From positions 6,003,001 through 6,067,000 of the forward strand of contig NZ_CP054918.1 in the NCBI RefSeq assembly GCF_013364195.1: a stretch of DNA of 64,000 nt, read 5' to 3'. The stretch is from Streptomyces sp. NA04227. Its GTDB lineage: Bacteria > Actinomycetota > Actinomycetes > Streptomycetales > Streptomycetaceae. The translations under genes and the position numbers were made by a program. Below, one piece after another: positions 30,750 to 39,557 of this stretch; the stretch's first letter is position 1, and each line of letters begins with the position of its first letter. Below the pieces are notes generated by a model. That model saw nothing but the letters and a program-made list of their open reading frames with translations, made no database searches and was not told where the DNA came from.

Positions 30750-31721
30750 TCAGGCGGAGCCGCGCCGGAAGGCCGCGCGGTAGTCCCCGGGGCGTCGTCC
30801 GGTGTGCCGGGCGAAGAGTGCGGCGAAGGTTCCGGGGTCGCGGTAGCCGACCGTGGCGGAGATCGCGGCGACCGTGCTATCCGTGGTCTCCAGAAGGTGG
30901 CGGGCGCGGCGGACGCGCGCCGACTGGAGGTAGGCGAGCGGGCTCTGGCCGGTCTCTTCCGCGAAGCGCCTCAGCAGGGTGCGCGTGCTGACCCGACAGG
31001 AATCGGCCAGTGCCGCGAGGTCGTACCGGGCGTCGAGGCTCTGGTCGAGACGGCGCATCACCCTGCGGGAGAACGTGTTCCCGGGCTGCGGCAGCAGTCG
31101 TGCGTCCACGTAAGGGGTCTGGGACGCGCGCGCGTCGTCGACGAGCGCCACCCGCGCCGTGGTCCGTGCCACCTCCGCGCCGCTGTGCTCGCGGATCAGT
31201 TCCAGCGCGAAGTCGTACATGGCGCTGAACGCCGCCGTCGTGGTCACTCCCCGGTCGGTGACGACCAGGTGTTCCGGACGGATCTCGGCGTCCGGGCAGC
31301 GCCGGGCCAGCGCGTCCGCGAAGAGCCATGCGGTGGTGGCGCGGCGCCCGTCGAGCAGCCTCGCCTCGGCGAGCAGGAACGCACCGACACAGATCGAGAC
31401 GACGGCACGGCCCGCGGCGGCGTGCGCGCGGATCGCCCCGGTCTCGGCTGCGAGCGGCGCGAGCCGCGCGTCCAGGTCCAGGTCCGGCGTGAGCTCGAAC
31501 CCCGGCACCACGAGGACGTCCGCCTCGCGCAGCGCCGAGACGTGCACCACCGTGCCCCCCGAGGCGACGACGCGACGGCGCGGCGAGATGACCGACACCT
31601 CGTACCCGGCGTGGCCCGGCCCCGCGATGTGTGTGGCCATCGTCAACAGGTCGGGTACACCGAAGACTTCGGACGCGAAACAGCCCGGATAGGCGAGCAC
31701 TCCGACGCGCAGCGCACTCAT
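30750..31721 (-). CDS. GlxA-type transcriptional regulator (DJ-1/PfpI-like domain plus AraC HTH)
   Basis: 323 residues. Residues 1-185 form an amidase-like DJ-1/PfpI domain (VGVLAYPGCFASEVFGVPDLL; elbow ICVGAFLLAEA). Residues 220-318 form the AraC-type double helix-turn-helix (LAALADSCRVSTRTLLRRFAEETGQSP ... ISATVGYRDPGTFAALFARHTGRRPGDYR). ATG 31721 has GGGAGGGGG upstream; the frame continues to 31799 without protein character. Divergent, with a 113-base gap, from a dienelactone-hydrolase-like gene, which is the likely target. The small-molecule signal is unknown. Confidence 0.9.
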   Translation of the reverse strand: MSALRVGVLAYPGCFASEVFGVPDLLTMATHIAGPGHAGYEVSVISPRRRVVASGGTVVHVSALREADVLVVPGFELTPDLDLDARLAPLAAETGAIRAHAAAGRAVVSICVGAFLLAEARLLDGRRATTAWLFADALARRCPDAEIRPEHLVVTDRGVTTTAAFSAMYDFALELIREHSGAEVARTTARVALVDDARASQTPYVDARLLPQPGNTFSRRVMRRLDQSLDARYDLAALADSCRVSTRTLLRRFAEETGQSPLAYLQSARVRRARHLLETTDSTVAAISATVGYRDPGTFAALFARHTGRRPGDYRAAFRRGSA

Positions 31722-31834
31722 GCCCGTTTCCCCCTCCCGCACCTCGGTCGCCTTCACGACCGTGGCGAGATTACCCCTGAGCATGGCGATCCGGCCCATC
31801 GCCCGGAACGGGCCGGATCGCGCACGCTCTCGGC

Positions 31835-32782
31835 ATGAGCGATGTCAACGAACGTCCGGGCGATGGCCGCGGACGGCGGAGTGGTGCCCACGAACGTCGG
31901 GGCGACGGCCACGGACGGCAGAGTGGTGCCCGCGCACGTCGGAGTGGTGCCCCCGCACGTCACAGCAGTGCCGCCGACAGCCGTCCCGACGACCCGATCA
32001 CGGACTTCTCCCACCGGTCCGTGGCGGTGGACGGCGTGACGAAGACCGTCTACGTCGCGGGGCGCGGCCCGGCCGTCGTCCTGATGCCCGAGATGCCCGG
32101 CATCAGCCCCGATGTGCTGCGGCTCGCGCGCTGGATACGGGACGCCGGGTTCACCGTGTACGTCCCCTCCCTCTTCGGGACCGACGGCGCCCACCCCACC
32201 GTCGAGGACGGTGAGCGAGTGGTCCGTCGCGCCTGCGTGAGCGCCGAGTTCCGGGCGTTCGCCGGGGGCGGCACCAGCCCCGTCACGGCGTGGCTGCGCG
32301 GGCTCGCGCGCCGTGCGCACGCGGAGTGCGGCGGCCCGGGTGTCGGCGCGATCGGCCTGTGCTTCACCGGCAACTTCGCCCTGACCATGGCGCTCGAACC
32401 GGCCGTCGTCGCCCCGGTCGTCAACCACCCCTCACTGCCACTGGACGACCCGGCCGGACTGGAACTCGACGACGAGGACGCCCGGACGGTCGCCGAGCGC
32501 CTCTCCCGCGACCGACTGACCGTCCTCGCCTACCGCTTCGACAACGACCGCTGGTGCACCGGCCAACGCTTCGCCGCCTACCGCGCCCTGCTCGGCGACG
32601 CCTTCGACGGCCGCGTCCTGCCGGGCACCTCCGCCCGCACCGACCCGCCCCCGTTCTTCCGCGACTCGGTCCGGACCCCGCACAGCGTCGTCACGGCCCA
32701 CCTCGTGGACGAGGAAGGGCATCCGACGGTACGGGCGCGGGACGAGATCCTCGCGTTCCTGGTGGAGCGGCTGATTCGGTAG
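31835..32782 (+). CDS. Dienelactone hydrolase family alpha/beta hydrolase
   Basis: 315 residues. Conserved features are VVLMPEMPGISPDVLRLARW, the nucleophile elbow GLCFTGN with C176, and a histidine in DEEGHPTVR near the end. Family members hydrolyse dienelactones or related esters. Residues 1-50 are R-, G-, S- and H-rich and come from an imperfect DNA repeat (about 31860-31970) containing copies of GAGTGGTGCCC; the real start may lie further in, before the domain at about residue 55. The stop is only 10 bases from the convergent ABC gene, with no terminator between. Probably regulated by the divergent GlxA-type protein. Confidence 0.82.
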   Translation: MSDVNERPGDGRGRRSGAHERRGDGHGRQSGARARRSGAPARHSSAADSRPDDPITDFSHRSVAVDGVTKTVYVAGRGPAVVLMPEMPGISPDVLRLARWIRDAGFTVYVPSLFGTDGAHPTVEDGERVVRRACVSAEFRAFAGGGTSPVTAWLRGLARRAHAECGGPGVGAIGLCFTGNFALTMALEPAVVAPVVNHPSLPLDDPAGLELDDEDARTVAERLSRDRLTVLAYRFDNDRWCTGQRFAAYRALLGDAFDGRVLPGTSARTDPPPFFRDSVRTPHSVVTAHLVDEEGHPTVRARDEILAFLVERLIR

Positions 32783-32792
32783 CTCCGCCGCC

Positions 32793-34853
32793 TCACCCCG
32801 CCAGACTGTCCCGCCAAGCCCGGTGCAGATGCGCGAACGCGCCCGTACCCGCGATGAGTTCGGCCGGTGGGCCGTCCTCGACGACCCGGCCCTTCTCCAT
32901 CACCAGGACCCGGTCGGCGATCTCCACGGTGGACAGGCGGTGGGCGATCACCACGGCGGTACGTCCGCGCAGCACGGTGTGCATGGCGTGCTGCACCGCG
33001 CGCTCGCCGGGGACGTCCAGCGAACTGGTCGCCTCGTCCAGGATCAGCACCCCGGGGTCGGCGAGCAGGGCGCGGGCGAACGCTACCAACTGGCGCTGCC
33101 CGGCCGAGATACGTCCACCCCGTTTGCGTACGTCGGTGTCGTACCCGTCGGGAAGGGCGCTGATGAAGTCGTGGGCGCCGATCGCCTTCGCCGCCCGTTC
33201 GATGTCCTCCCGGCTCGCCTCCGGCCGCCCGATGGCGATGTTCTCCGCGACGGTGCCGGAGAACAGGAAGGACTCCTGGGTCACCATCACCACGCCGCGC
33301 CGCAGTTCGGGCACCGAGAGGTGGCGCAGGTCGACCCCGTCGAGCAGGACCCGGCCCTCGGTCGGGTCGTAGAAGCGGGCGAGCAGTTTGGCGAGGGTGG
33401 ACTTGCCCGCGCCGGTCGAGCCGACCACGGCGACGGTCTGGCCCGCCGGGATCGTCAGACCGAAGCGCGGCAGCACCTCGCCGCCGGTGCGGTAGGCGAA
33501 GCGCACCTGCGCGAACTCGACCTGGCGGCCCGGCTGTTCACTGCCGCGCTCGGGCAGCGGCTCCGGTTTGTCGGTCTCCGGTACGGACGGCGTCTGGGCC
33601 AGCAGACCGGCGATCTTCTCCAGCGAAGCGGCGGCCGACTGGTAGGAGTTGAGGAACATGCCGAGCCGGTCGATCGGGTCGTAGAGCCGTCGCAGGTACA
33701 GCACCGAGGCGGCGAGCACGCCGAGAGCGAGCGTGCCGTCGGCCACCCGGTAGGCGCCCCAGAGCACGATCCCGGCCACCGTCGTGTTCGCGACCAGCCG
33801 CGAGCCGACCACATAGCGGGCCATCTCCAGAAGAGCGTCGCCGTTGGTCCGCTCGTGACGGTGGTTGAGCGCGCCGAACCGCTCGTCGTTGGCACGCTCC
33901 CGGCGGAACGTGCGCACCGGCCGGATGCCGTTCATCGTCTCGGCGAACTTCACGATGACCGAGGCGACCGCCGTCGACCTGTCGCCGAAGACCCGTCCGG
34001 CGCGGCGCCGGTAGATCCGCACCAACTGGTACAGCGGCACGAACGAGGCGACGGCCACCGCGCCGAGGCCGAGGTCGAGCCAGAGCAGCATCGCCGAGAT
34101 GAAGACGAACGACAGGACCACGGTGATCAGTTCCTGTAGGCCCTCGCTGAGCAGTTCGCGCAGCGACTCGACGTCGGAGGACGAACGCGAGATCAGCCGG
34201 CCCGAGGTGTACCGCTCGTGGAAGTCCACGCTCAGGGCCTGTGCGTGACGGAAGATCCGGCCGCGCAGATCGAGCAGCACACTCTGGTTCACCTGCGTCG
34301 AGGCGTCGATGAACACGTACTGCAGGACTCCGGCCACCAGGGCGCACAGCAGATAGGCCGCCCCCACCGCGATCAGCGGCCCGTGGTCGCCCTTGCGCTC
34401 GGCCGGAACCGCGTGGTCGATGGCGTACGCGACCAGCATCGGCCCCGCCTGCACCGCCGCCTGCTGAAGCAGCAGCAGGACCGCCGCCCACGCCACCCGC
34501 GCACGCAGCGGGGCGAGCAGCGAACGCAGCAGTACGCCAGTGGCGTTCTTCGGCGCGGGCAGCATGTCCCGGTCGAAGGGGTCGCCGGGGGAGTCCGCGG
34601 TGCTGGAGTCGGCGGCGCGGGAATCGGCAAGGGCTTCCGGGGTGCTGACAGCGCCGGAGGGTTCCGAAGTACCGGAAGTACCCGAAGTCCCCGAAGTGCC
34701 AGCGCCCTTGGGGGAGTTGGACTCTTTGGCGGCACCGGGGGCACCAGGGCCGCTGGGGGCGTTCGGGTCGTCGGCCGCCGCCGGGTCGACTTCCGCGGGG
34801 TCCGGTATCCGGCCGGAACCCGTGCCCGGGCCCGTCCCCGTGTCCGTACTCAT
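32793..34853 (-). CDS. ABC exporter half-transporter (permease-ATPase), subunit 2
   Basis: 686 residues. A 105-residue low-complexity N-terminus containing a GTSGTSGTSGTS repeat precedes six membrane helices (about 115-405). The ATPase domain has Walker A VGSTGAGKST, Q-loop MVTQES, Walker B VLILDEATSSLD and switch histidine AHRLS. The ABC signature is changed to RISAGQRQL instead of LSGGQ. Its ATG overlaps the stop of the partner gene (34850-34853), so the two are made together and probably form a heterodimer with one weak ATP site. Such pairs export drugs, lipids or peptides; the cargo is unknown. Confidence 0.92.
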   Translation of the reverse strand: MSTDTGTGPGTGSGRIPDPAEVDPAAADDPNAPSGPGAPGAAKESNSPKGAGTSGTSGTSGTSEPSGAVSTPEALADSRAADSSTADSPGDPFDRDMLPAPKNATGVLLRSLLAPLRARVAWAAVLLLLQQAAVQAGPMLVAYAIDHAVPAERKGDHGPLIAVGAAYLLCALVAGVLQYVFIDASTQVNQSVLLDLRGRIFRHAQALSVDFHERYTSGRLISRSSSDVESLRELLSEGLQELITVVLSFVFISAMLLWLDLGLGAVAVASFVPLYQLVRIYRRRAGRVFGDRSTAVASVIVKFAETMNGIRPVRTFRRERANDERFGALNHRHERTNGDALLEMARYVVGSRLVANTTVAGIVLWGAYRVADGTLALGVLAASVLYLRRLYDPIDRLGMFLNSYQSAAASLEKIAGLLAQTPSVPETDKPEPLPERGSEQPGRQVEFAQVRFAYRTGGEVLPRFGLTIPAGQTVAVVGSTGAGKSTLAKLLARFYDPTEGRVLLDGVDLRHLSVPELRRGVVMVTQESFLFSGTVAENIAIGRPEASREDIERAAKAIGAHDFISALPDGYDTDVRKRGGRISAGQRQLVAFARALLADPGVLILDEATSSLDVPGERAVQHAMHTVLRGRTAVVIAHRLSTVEIADRVLVMEKGRVVEDGPPAELIAGTGAFAHLHRAWRDSLAG

Positions 34854-36796
34854 CTCCGGCCTTCCGTCGTCGCGGGTTCCCGCCGGTCGCCGGCCGTCTC
34901 GGCGCCGGACATGAGCCAGGCGTACTCCGGGCTCGTACGCAGGAGTTCGTGGTGGGTGCCGACGGCGGCTATGCGGCCGCCGGACAGGAGGGCGACCCGG
35001 TCGGCGAGCTGGACGGTGGACGGGCGGTGCGCGACCACCAGTGCCGTCGTCCCGGCGAGTACTTCGCGCAGGGCGGCCTCCACCAGTGCCTCGGTGTGCA
35101 CGTCGAGCGCGGACAGCGGGTCGTCCAGAACCAGGAAGCGGGGGCTGCCCACCACCGCGCGCGCCAGCGCGAGCCGTTGCCGCTGACCTCCCGACAGGCT
35201 CAGCCCCTGCTCGCCGACCTGGGTGCCGGTGCCCTCGGGCAGTGCGTACACGAAGTCGGCCTGGGCGATGGACAGGGCGCGCCGCAGCGGCTCCCCGGCC
35301 CGGTCGTCCGCGCCGTCGGTGCCCGCGATCCCTGCCGTCTCCTCGGTGGCCGTCTGCTCGGTCATGCCCATCAGGACGTTCTCGCCGACCGTGGCCGAGA
35401 ACAGGGTGGGTTCCTCGAAGGCCACCGAGACCAGGGTGCGCAACTCCTCGCGCGGCATGGCGGCGATGTCCCGGCCGTCGAGGCTGATGCGGCCGCCGGT
35501 GATCTCGTGCAGGCGGGGGACCAGCGCGGTGAGCGTGGTCTTGCCGCTGCCGGTGGCGCCGACCAGGGCCATGGTCTCGCCTGGGCGTATGTGCAGGTCG
35601 ATGCCGTCGAGTACGGGCGTGGAGTCCGGGGCCGCGTCGGGGAAGCGGAACACGACGTTCTCGAACCGCAGTCCGCCGCCCTCCGGTTCGGCCGCCGTGC
35701 TCTTCGCGACCCCCGCGACCGCGTCAGCCCCCGGCTTTGTCCCCGTCCCCGTCCCCGACTCCGACTCCGACTGCGACTCCGTCTTCTCGTCGAGGACTTC
35801 GAAGTACCGCTGGGTGGCCGTGGCCGCCTCCTGGCTCATCGCGATCAGGAAGCCGATCGAGTCGACCGGCCAGCGCAGGGCGAGCGCGGTCGACAGGAAG
35901 GCGACCAGGGTGCCCGCGGACAGGTCCCCGTCCGCGACCTGCATGGTGCCGACCACCAAGGCGGAGCCGATGGCCAGTTCGGGCAGGGTGACGATGACGC
36001 CCCAGATGCCCGCGAGCATCCGGCCCTTGCGCAGCTCGGTCGTCCGCAGCTTCAGGGACATCTCGCGGAAGGCGGACTCCTGGCGGCGGTGGCGGCCGAA
36101 CCCCTTGATGATCCGGATGCCGAGCACACTCTCCTCGACGACCGTGGTCAGGTCGCCGACCTGGTCCTGGGCCCGTCGCGCGACGGCCGAGTACCGCGTC
36201 TCGAACTGCCAGCAGACCACGATCATCGGCAGCACGGGCACCAGGATGATCAGGCCGAGCGTCCACTCCTGGACCAGGAGCATGATCACGCCGACCAGGA
36301 TGGTGACGCCATTGACCAGCAGGAAGGTCATCGGGAAGGCCAGGAACATCCGCACCATCATCAGGTCGCCGGTGGCCCGCGATATCAACTGGCCCGAGGG
36401 CCAGCGGTCGTGGAAGGAGACCGGCAGCCGTTGCAGGTGCCGGTACAGGTCGGCCCGCATCGCGGCCTCCACGCCCGCCAGCGGCCGCGCCACCAGCCAG
36501 CGCCGGAATCCGAAGAGCACCGCCTCGGCGATACCGAGCAGCAGCAGGTACAGCGCGCCGAGCCACACCCCGCGCGGGTCGCGGTCGGCGACCGGGCCGT
36601 CCACGATCCACTTGAGTACGAGGGGGATCACCAGTCCCACGCACGAGGCCACGATCGCCACGAACGCGGCGGTGAACACCCTTAGGCGCACCGGCCGTAC
36701 ATAAGGCCACAGACGCAGCAGCGTGCGCACGGTCGACGGTTGGTCCGGCCGTCCCCCGTGCTCCGTCTCCGTGGGTTTCTCACTCGTCTCAGACAT
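34850..36796 (-). CDS. ABC exporter half-transporter (permease-ATPase), subunit 1
   Basis: 648 residues with six membrane helices (about 40-330), a low-complexity linker (ESQSESESGTGTGTKPG) and an ATPase domain. Walker A VGATGSGKTT and signature LSLSGGQRQRL are canonical, but the Walker B end is LVLDDPLSALD with D instead of the catalytic E, and the Q-loop position reads AFEEP with E instead of Q. These are the marks of the degenerate half of a heterodimeric exporter, complementing the changed signature in the partner. ATG 36796 is chosen at MSETSEKP. No ribosome binding site is visible, but TAGTCT ends 8 bases upstream. Confidence 0.92.
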   Translation of the reverse strand: MSETSEKPTETEHGGRPDQPSTVRTLLRLWPYVRPVRLRVFTAAFVAIVASCVGLVIPLVLKWIVDGPVADRDPRGVWLGALYLLLLGIAEAVLFGFRRWLVARPLAGVEAAMRADLYRHLQRLPVSFHDRWPSGQLISRATGDLMMVRMFLAFPMTFLLVNGVTILVGVIMLLVQEWTLGLIILVPVLPMIVVCWQFETRYSAVARRAQDQVGDLTTVVEESVLGIRIIKGFGRHRRQESAFREMSLKLRTTELRKGRMLAGIWGVIVTLPELAIGSALVVGTMQVADGDLSAGTLVAFLSTALALRWPVDSIGFLIAMSQEAATATQRYFEVLDEKTESQSESESGTGTGTKPGADAVAGVAKSTAAEPEGGGLRFENVVFRFPDAAPDSTPVLDGIDLHIRPGETMALVGATGSGKTTLTALVPRLHEITGGRISLDGRDIAAMPREELRTLVSVAFEEPTLFSATVGENVLMGMTEQTATEETAGIAGTDGADDRAGEPLRRALSIAQADFVYALPEGTGTQVGEQGLSLSGGQRQRLALARAVVGSPRFLVLDDPLSALDVHTEALVEAALREVLAGTTALVVAHRPSTVQLADRVALLSGGRIAAVGTHHELLRTSPEYAWLMSGAETAGDRREPATTEGRR

Positions 36797-36804
36797 CAGG
36801 AGCG

Positions 36805-36810
36805 AGACTA
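36805..36810 (-). promoter_or_regulatory. -10 box for a possible leaderless ABC exporter transcript
   Basis: Minus-strand TAGTCT (TAnnnT) ends 8 bases before the ATG at 36796. No ribosome binding site is present. The -35 region is unclear. Confidence 0.4.
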
Positions 36811-37112
36811 CGGATTGCCACTGACAGAGCCCACCGACTTTTTGCCCGGTCCGGCTCCGCCTGAAGTCCCCGTCCCGACGACGGTCCCGGGAGGTGCCGC
36901 GGGCGCTGAACGCATGGCCGACGGACGGTGGTTGAGGCGGAGTCCCACATTCCACGCGGCCCTGTCACCGGGCCCGCCGACTTGGGACTGAACAGTGACA
37001 ATCGCGGGGAGTCATCAGGATCGGGCCTGTGGTTAATTAACACCGGTGCGTGCGGAATGCGCCAACGCGGAAGCGGTCGGACCAGGCCGCTCGCGAGGGG
37101 AGGGGTGACATC
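36811..37112. promoter_or_regulatory. Divergent intergenic region with an AT-rich palindrome
   Basis: About 300 bases between the ABC exporter and the L,D-transpeptidase genes; no gene is supported. GTTAATTAAC (37032-37041) is a perfect palindrome, unusual in this GC-rich setting, 72 bases before the transpeptidase start. It may be an operator or part of a promoter. Confidence 0.4.
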
Positions 37113-38351
37113 GTGGAAGCCGGAACGGCAGCGGGGGAAATGTCGGTTGTGCGGGGGCGCAAGCGGCATCGCAGGAGGACGATCGGCGCGGTGCTCGCGG
37201 GCGCGGCACTGCTGTTCGTCACCGCCTGCGGCGGCGGGGACGAGCCGGACGACGGCAAGGGCGGCGGCTCGGACAAGGCGGACACCGCGCCCTCCAAGGC
37301 CGTCGTGACCATCTCGCCGGAGGACGGCACCGGGGACGTGGCCACCAACGGCGCGCTCAAGGTCGGTGCCGAGAACGGCAAGCTGTCCGAGGTCACCGTG
37401 CAGGACACCAAGGGCAACAAGGTCGACGGCAAGATCGCGGCCGACGGGGCCAGTTGGACCCCGGCCCGCCACCTCGCGGCCTCGACCAAGTACAAGGTGC
37501 ACGCGGTCGCCAAGGACGCCGAGGGCCGTCAGTCGGCGAAGGAGGCCTCCTTCACCACGCTGAGCCCGAAGAACACCTTCGTCGGCATCTTCACGCCCGA
37601 GGACGGCTCGACGGTCGGCGTCGGCATGCCCTTCTCGCTCCACTTCACGCGCGGCATCACCGACCCGGCGGCCGTCGAGAAGGGCATCGAGATCAAGACG
37701 GTCCCGGCGGTCCCGGTCGAGGGCCACTGGTTCGGCAACGACCGTCTCGACTTCCGCCCGGAGAAGTACTGGAAGGCCGGTACCAAGGTCACCGTCAAGC
37801 TCAACCTGGACGGCGTCGAGGGACGCCCGGGTGTGTACGGCGAGCAGGTCAAGACCGTGAGTTTCACGATAGGCCGCAGCCAGGTCTCGGTCGTCGACGC
37901 CAAGTCGCACAAGATGAAGGTCGTCCGCGACGGCAAGGAGATAAAGACCCTGCCGATCACCGCGGGCGCCCCGGCCACCACCACGTACAACGGTCAGATG
38001 GTCATCAGCGAGAAGCACCGGGTGACCCGGATGAACGGTGACACCGTCGGCTTCGGCGGCGAGTACGACATCAAGGACGTGCCGCACGCGATGCGCCTGT
38101 CCACCTCCGGCACCTTCATCCACGGCAACTACTGGGCGCCGGGCGCACCCGGCAAGGAGAACGTCAGCCACGGCTGCGTGGGCCTGCGGGACGTGCGCGG
38201 CGGCTACGACAAGAAGCAGCCCGCGGCCTGGTTCTACGACAACTCGCTGATCGGTGACGTGGTCGTGGTGAAGAACTCCAAGGACAAGCAGATACAGCCG
38301 GACAACGGGCTCAACGGCTGGAACATGTCCTGGCAGGAATGGAAGTCCTGA
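37113..38351 (+). CDS. L,D-transpeptidase lipoprotein (YkuD domain with Ig-like domains)
   Basis: 412 residues. The signal peptide ends in a lipobox F-V-T-A-C with C39. Two Ig-like domains follow (about 60-150 and 150-265), then the YkuD catalytic domain with FIHGNYW (H337) and SHGCVGLRD (nucleophile C355). Such enzymes form 3-3 cross-links in peptidoglycan outside the membrane. The build matches the mycobacterial LdtMt2/LppS type. GTG 37113 has GGGAGGGGTGAC just upstream; ATG 37140 is a possible alternative. Single gene followed by two hairpins. Confidence 0.92.
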   Translation: MEAGTAAGEMSVVRGRKRHRRRTIGAVLAGAALLFVTACGGGDEPDDGKGGGSDKADTAPSKAVVTISPEDGTGDVATNGALKVGAENGKLSEVTVQDTKGNKVDGKIAADGASWTPARHLAASTKYKVHAVAKDAEGRQSAKEASFTTLSPKNTFVGIFTPEDGSTVGVGMPFSLHFTRGITDPAAVEKGIEIKTVPAVPVEGHWFGNDRLDFRPEKYWKAGTKVTVKLNLDGVEGRPGVYGEQVKTVSFTIGRSQVSVVDAKSHKMKVVRDGKEIKTLPITAGAPATTTYNGQMVISEKHRVTRMNGDTVGFGGEYDIKDVPHAMRLSTSGTFIHGNYWAPGAPGKENVSHGCVGLRDVRGGYDKKQPAAWFYDNSLIGDVVVVKNSKDKQIQPDNGLNGWNMSWQEWKS

Positions 38352-38409
38352 GTCGCTGAATCTCTGAATCTCCGAGTCGTCATACGGCTCCGGGTTCGGC
38401 TGGAACGCC

Positions 38410-38441
38410 CGGCCGCCGCCGGGGAGTCGGGGCGGCGGCCG
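38410..38441. terminator. First hairpin after the L,D-transpeptidase gene
   Basis: Perfect 11-base stem CGGCCGCCGCC / GGCGGCGGCCG with a 10-base loop. Confidence 0.65.
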
Positions 38442-38448
38442 ATGCCCG

Positions 38449-38482
38449 GACCCGGTGTGCTTGTGACCAAGCGCACCGGGTC
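38449..38482. terminator. Second hairpin after the L,D-transpeptidase gene
   Basis: A 15-base stem (38449-38463 with 38468-38482, one T-G wobble) and 4-base loop, followed by TTGTG. Confidence 0.8.
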
Positions 38483-38532
38483 TTGTGCGTCCCTGGGACC
38501 GGTGGTCCCTGTATGCCGCGGCGAAGCCCCAG

Positions 38533-38538
38533 TAACGT
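38533..38538 (+). promoter_or_regulatory. -10 box for a leaderless enoyl-CoA hydratase transcript
   Basis: TAACGT ends 7 bases before the ATG at 38546. No ribosome binding site is seen. Confidence 0.4.
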
Positions 38539-38545
38539 GCCCTTC

Positions 38546-39313
38546 ATGACTGTGCATCTCGAGGTCGACGAGGGCGTCGGCACCATCCGTCTGGACCGTC
38601 CGCCGATGAACGCGCTGGATGTAGCCACCCAGGACCGGCTCAAGGAACTCGCCGAAGAGGCCACCGCCCGCGACGACGTGCGTGCGGTGATCCTGTACGG
38701 CGGGGAGAAGGTGTTCGCGGCGGGCGCGGACATCAAGGAGATGCAGGAGATGGACCACACCGCGATGGTCCTGCGCTCGCGCGCCCTGCAGGACTCCTTC
38801 ACCGCGGTGGCCCGTATCCCCAAGCCGGTCGTCGCCGCCATCACGGGGTACGCGCTCGGCGGCGGGTGCGAGCTGGCCCTCTGCGCCGACTACCGCATCG
38901 CGGGCGAGCGGGCCAAGCTCGGCCAGCCCGAGATCCTGCTCGGCCTCATCCCCGGGGCCGGTGGCACCCAGCGCCTGTCCCGTCTGGTCGGCCCGTCCAA
39001 GGCCAAGGACCTGATCTTCACCGGCCGCCATGTGAAGTCGGACGAGGCCCTGACCATCGGCCTGGTCGACCGCGTCGTACCGGACGCGGAGGTCTACGAG
39101 CAGGCGCACGCCTGGGCCGCCAAGCTCGCCCAGGGTCCCGCGCTCGCGCTGCGTGCGGCCAAGGAGTCCGTGGACGTCGGCCTGGAGAGCGACATCGACA
39201 CCGGCCTCGCCGTCGAACGCACCTGGTTCGCAGGCCTGTTCGCCACCGAGGACCGCGAGCGCGGCATGCGCAGCTTCGTCGAGGAAGGCCCCGGCAAGGC
39301 GAAGTTCCTCTGA
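38546..39313 (+). CDS. Enoyl-CoA hydratase/isomerase family protein
   Basis: 255 residues, the usual crotonase length. It probably adds water to trans-2-enoyl-CoA in fatty-acid or amino-acid breakdown. Conserved parts: FAAGADIKEM (oxyanion and CoA pocket), GYALGGGCELALCADYRIA with the first catalytic Glu, and GQPEILLGLIPGAGGTQRL with the second. The C-terminus GPGKAKF is typical. ATG 38546 is where the family begins; a TAACGT box 7 bases upstream points to a leaderless mRNA. Single gene, with an ECH-type hairpin downstream. Confidence 0.92.
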   Translation: MTVHLEVDEGVGTIRLDRPPMNALDVATQDRLKELAEEATARDDVRAVILYGGEKVFAAGADIKEMQEMDHTAMVLRSRALQDSFTAVARIPKPVVAAITGYALGGGCELALCADYRIAGERAKLGQPEILLGLIPGAGGTQRLSRLVGPSKAKDLIFTGRHVKSDEALTIGLVDRVVPDAEVYEQAHAWAAKLAQGPALALRAAKESVDVGLESDIDTGLAVERTWFAGLFATEDRERGMRSFVEEGPGKAKFL

Positions 39314-39326
39314 GAAACGGTGAGTT

Positions 39327-39381
39327 GCCGAGGGGCGGCGTCGGATGTGAAGCACCTTTCACAAGCGACCCGCCCCTCGGC
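39327..39381. terminator. Large hairpin after the enoyl-CoA hydratase gene
   Basis: Outer 12-base stem GCCGAGGGGCGG / CCGCCCCTCGGC (39327-39338 with 39370-39381). Inside it lies a smaller GTGAAG/CTTTCAC hairpin. Confidence 0.7.
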
Positions 39382-39557
39382 GGCGGGTCCCTCCTGAGGG
39401 CGGATTGAACTCTTTGAGCCCGGTTCACGTTCTTGGTTCCCGTCCGCCCCCGTGCCGAAGGATCATGCATAAGCGCAGGTCAGAGGGGTTGTGCGCGGTT
39501 GCACTCTGCCACTGGCATATGACTCTGTGATACCGCGGAGTGCTGTGGAGCGCCGGG

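Noticed and set aside
30466..30783. Small open frames on both strands between the VOC and GlxA-type genes
   Set aside because: No ribosome binding site, biased composition and no recognisable sequence.
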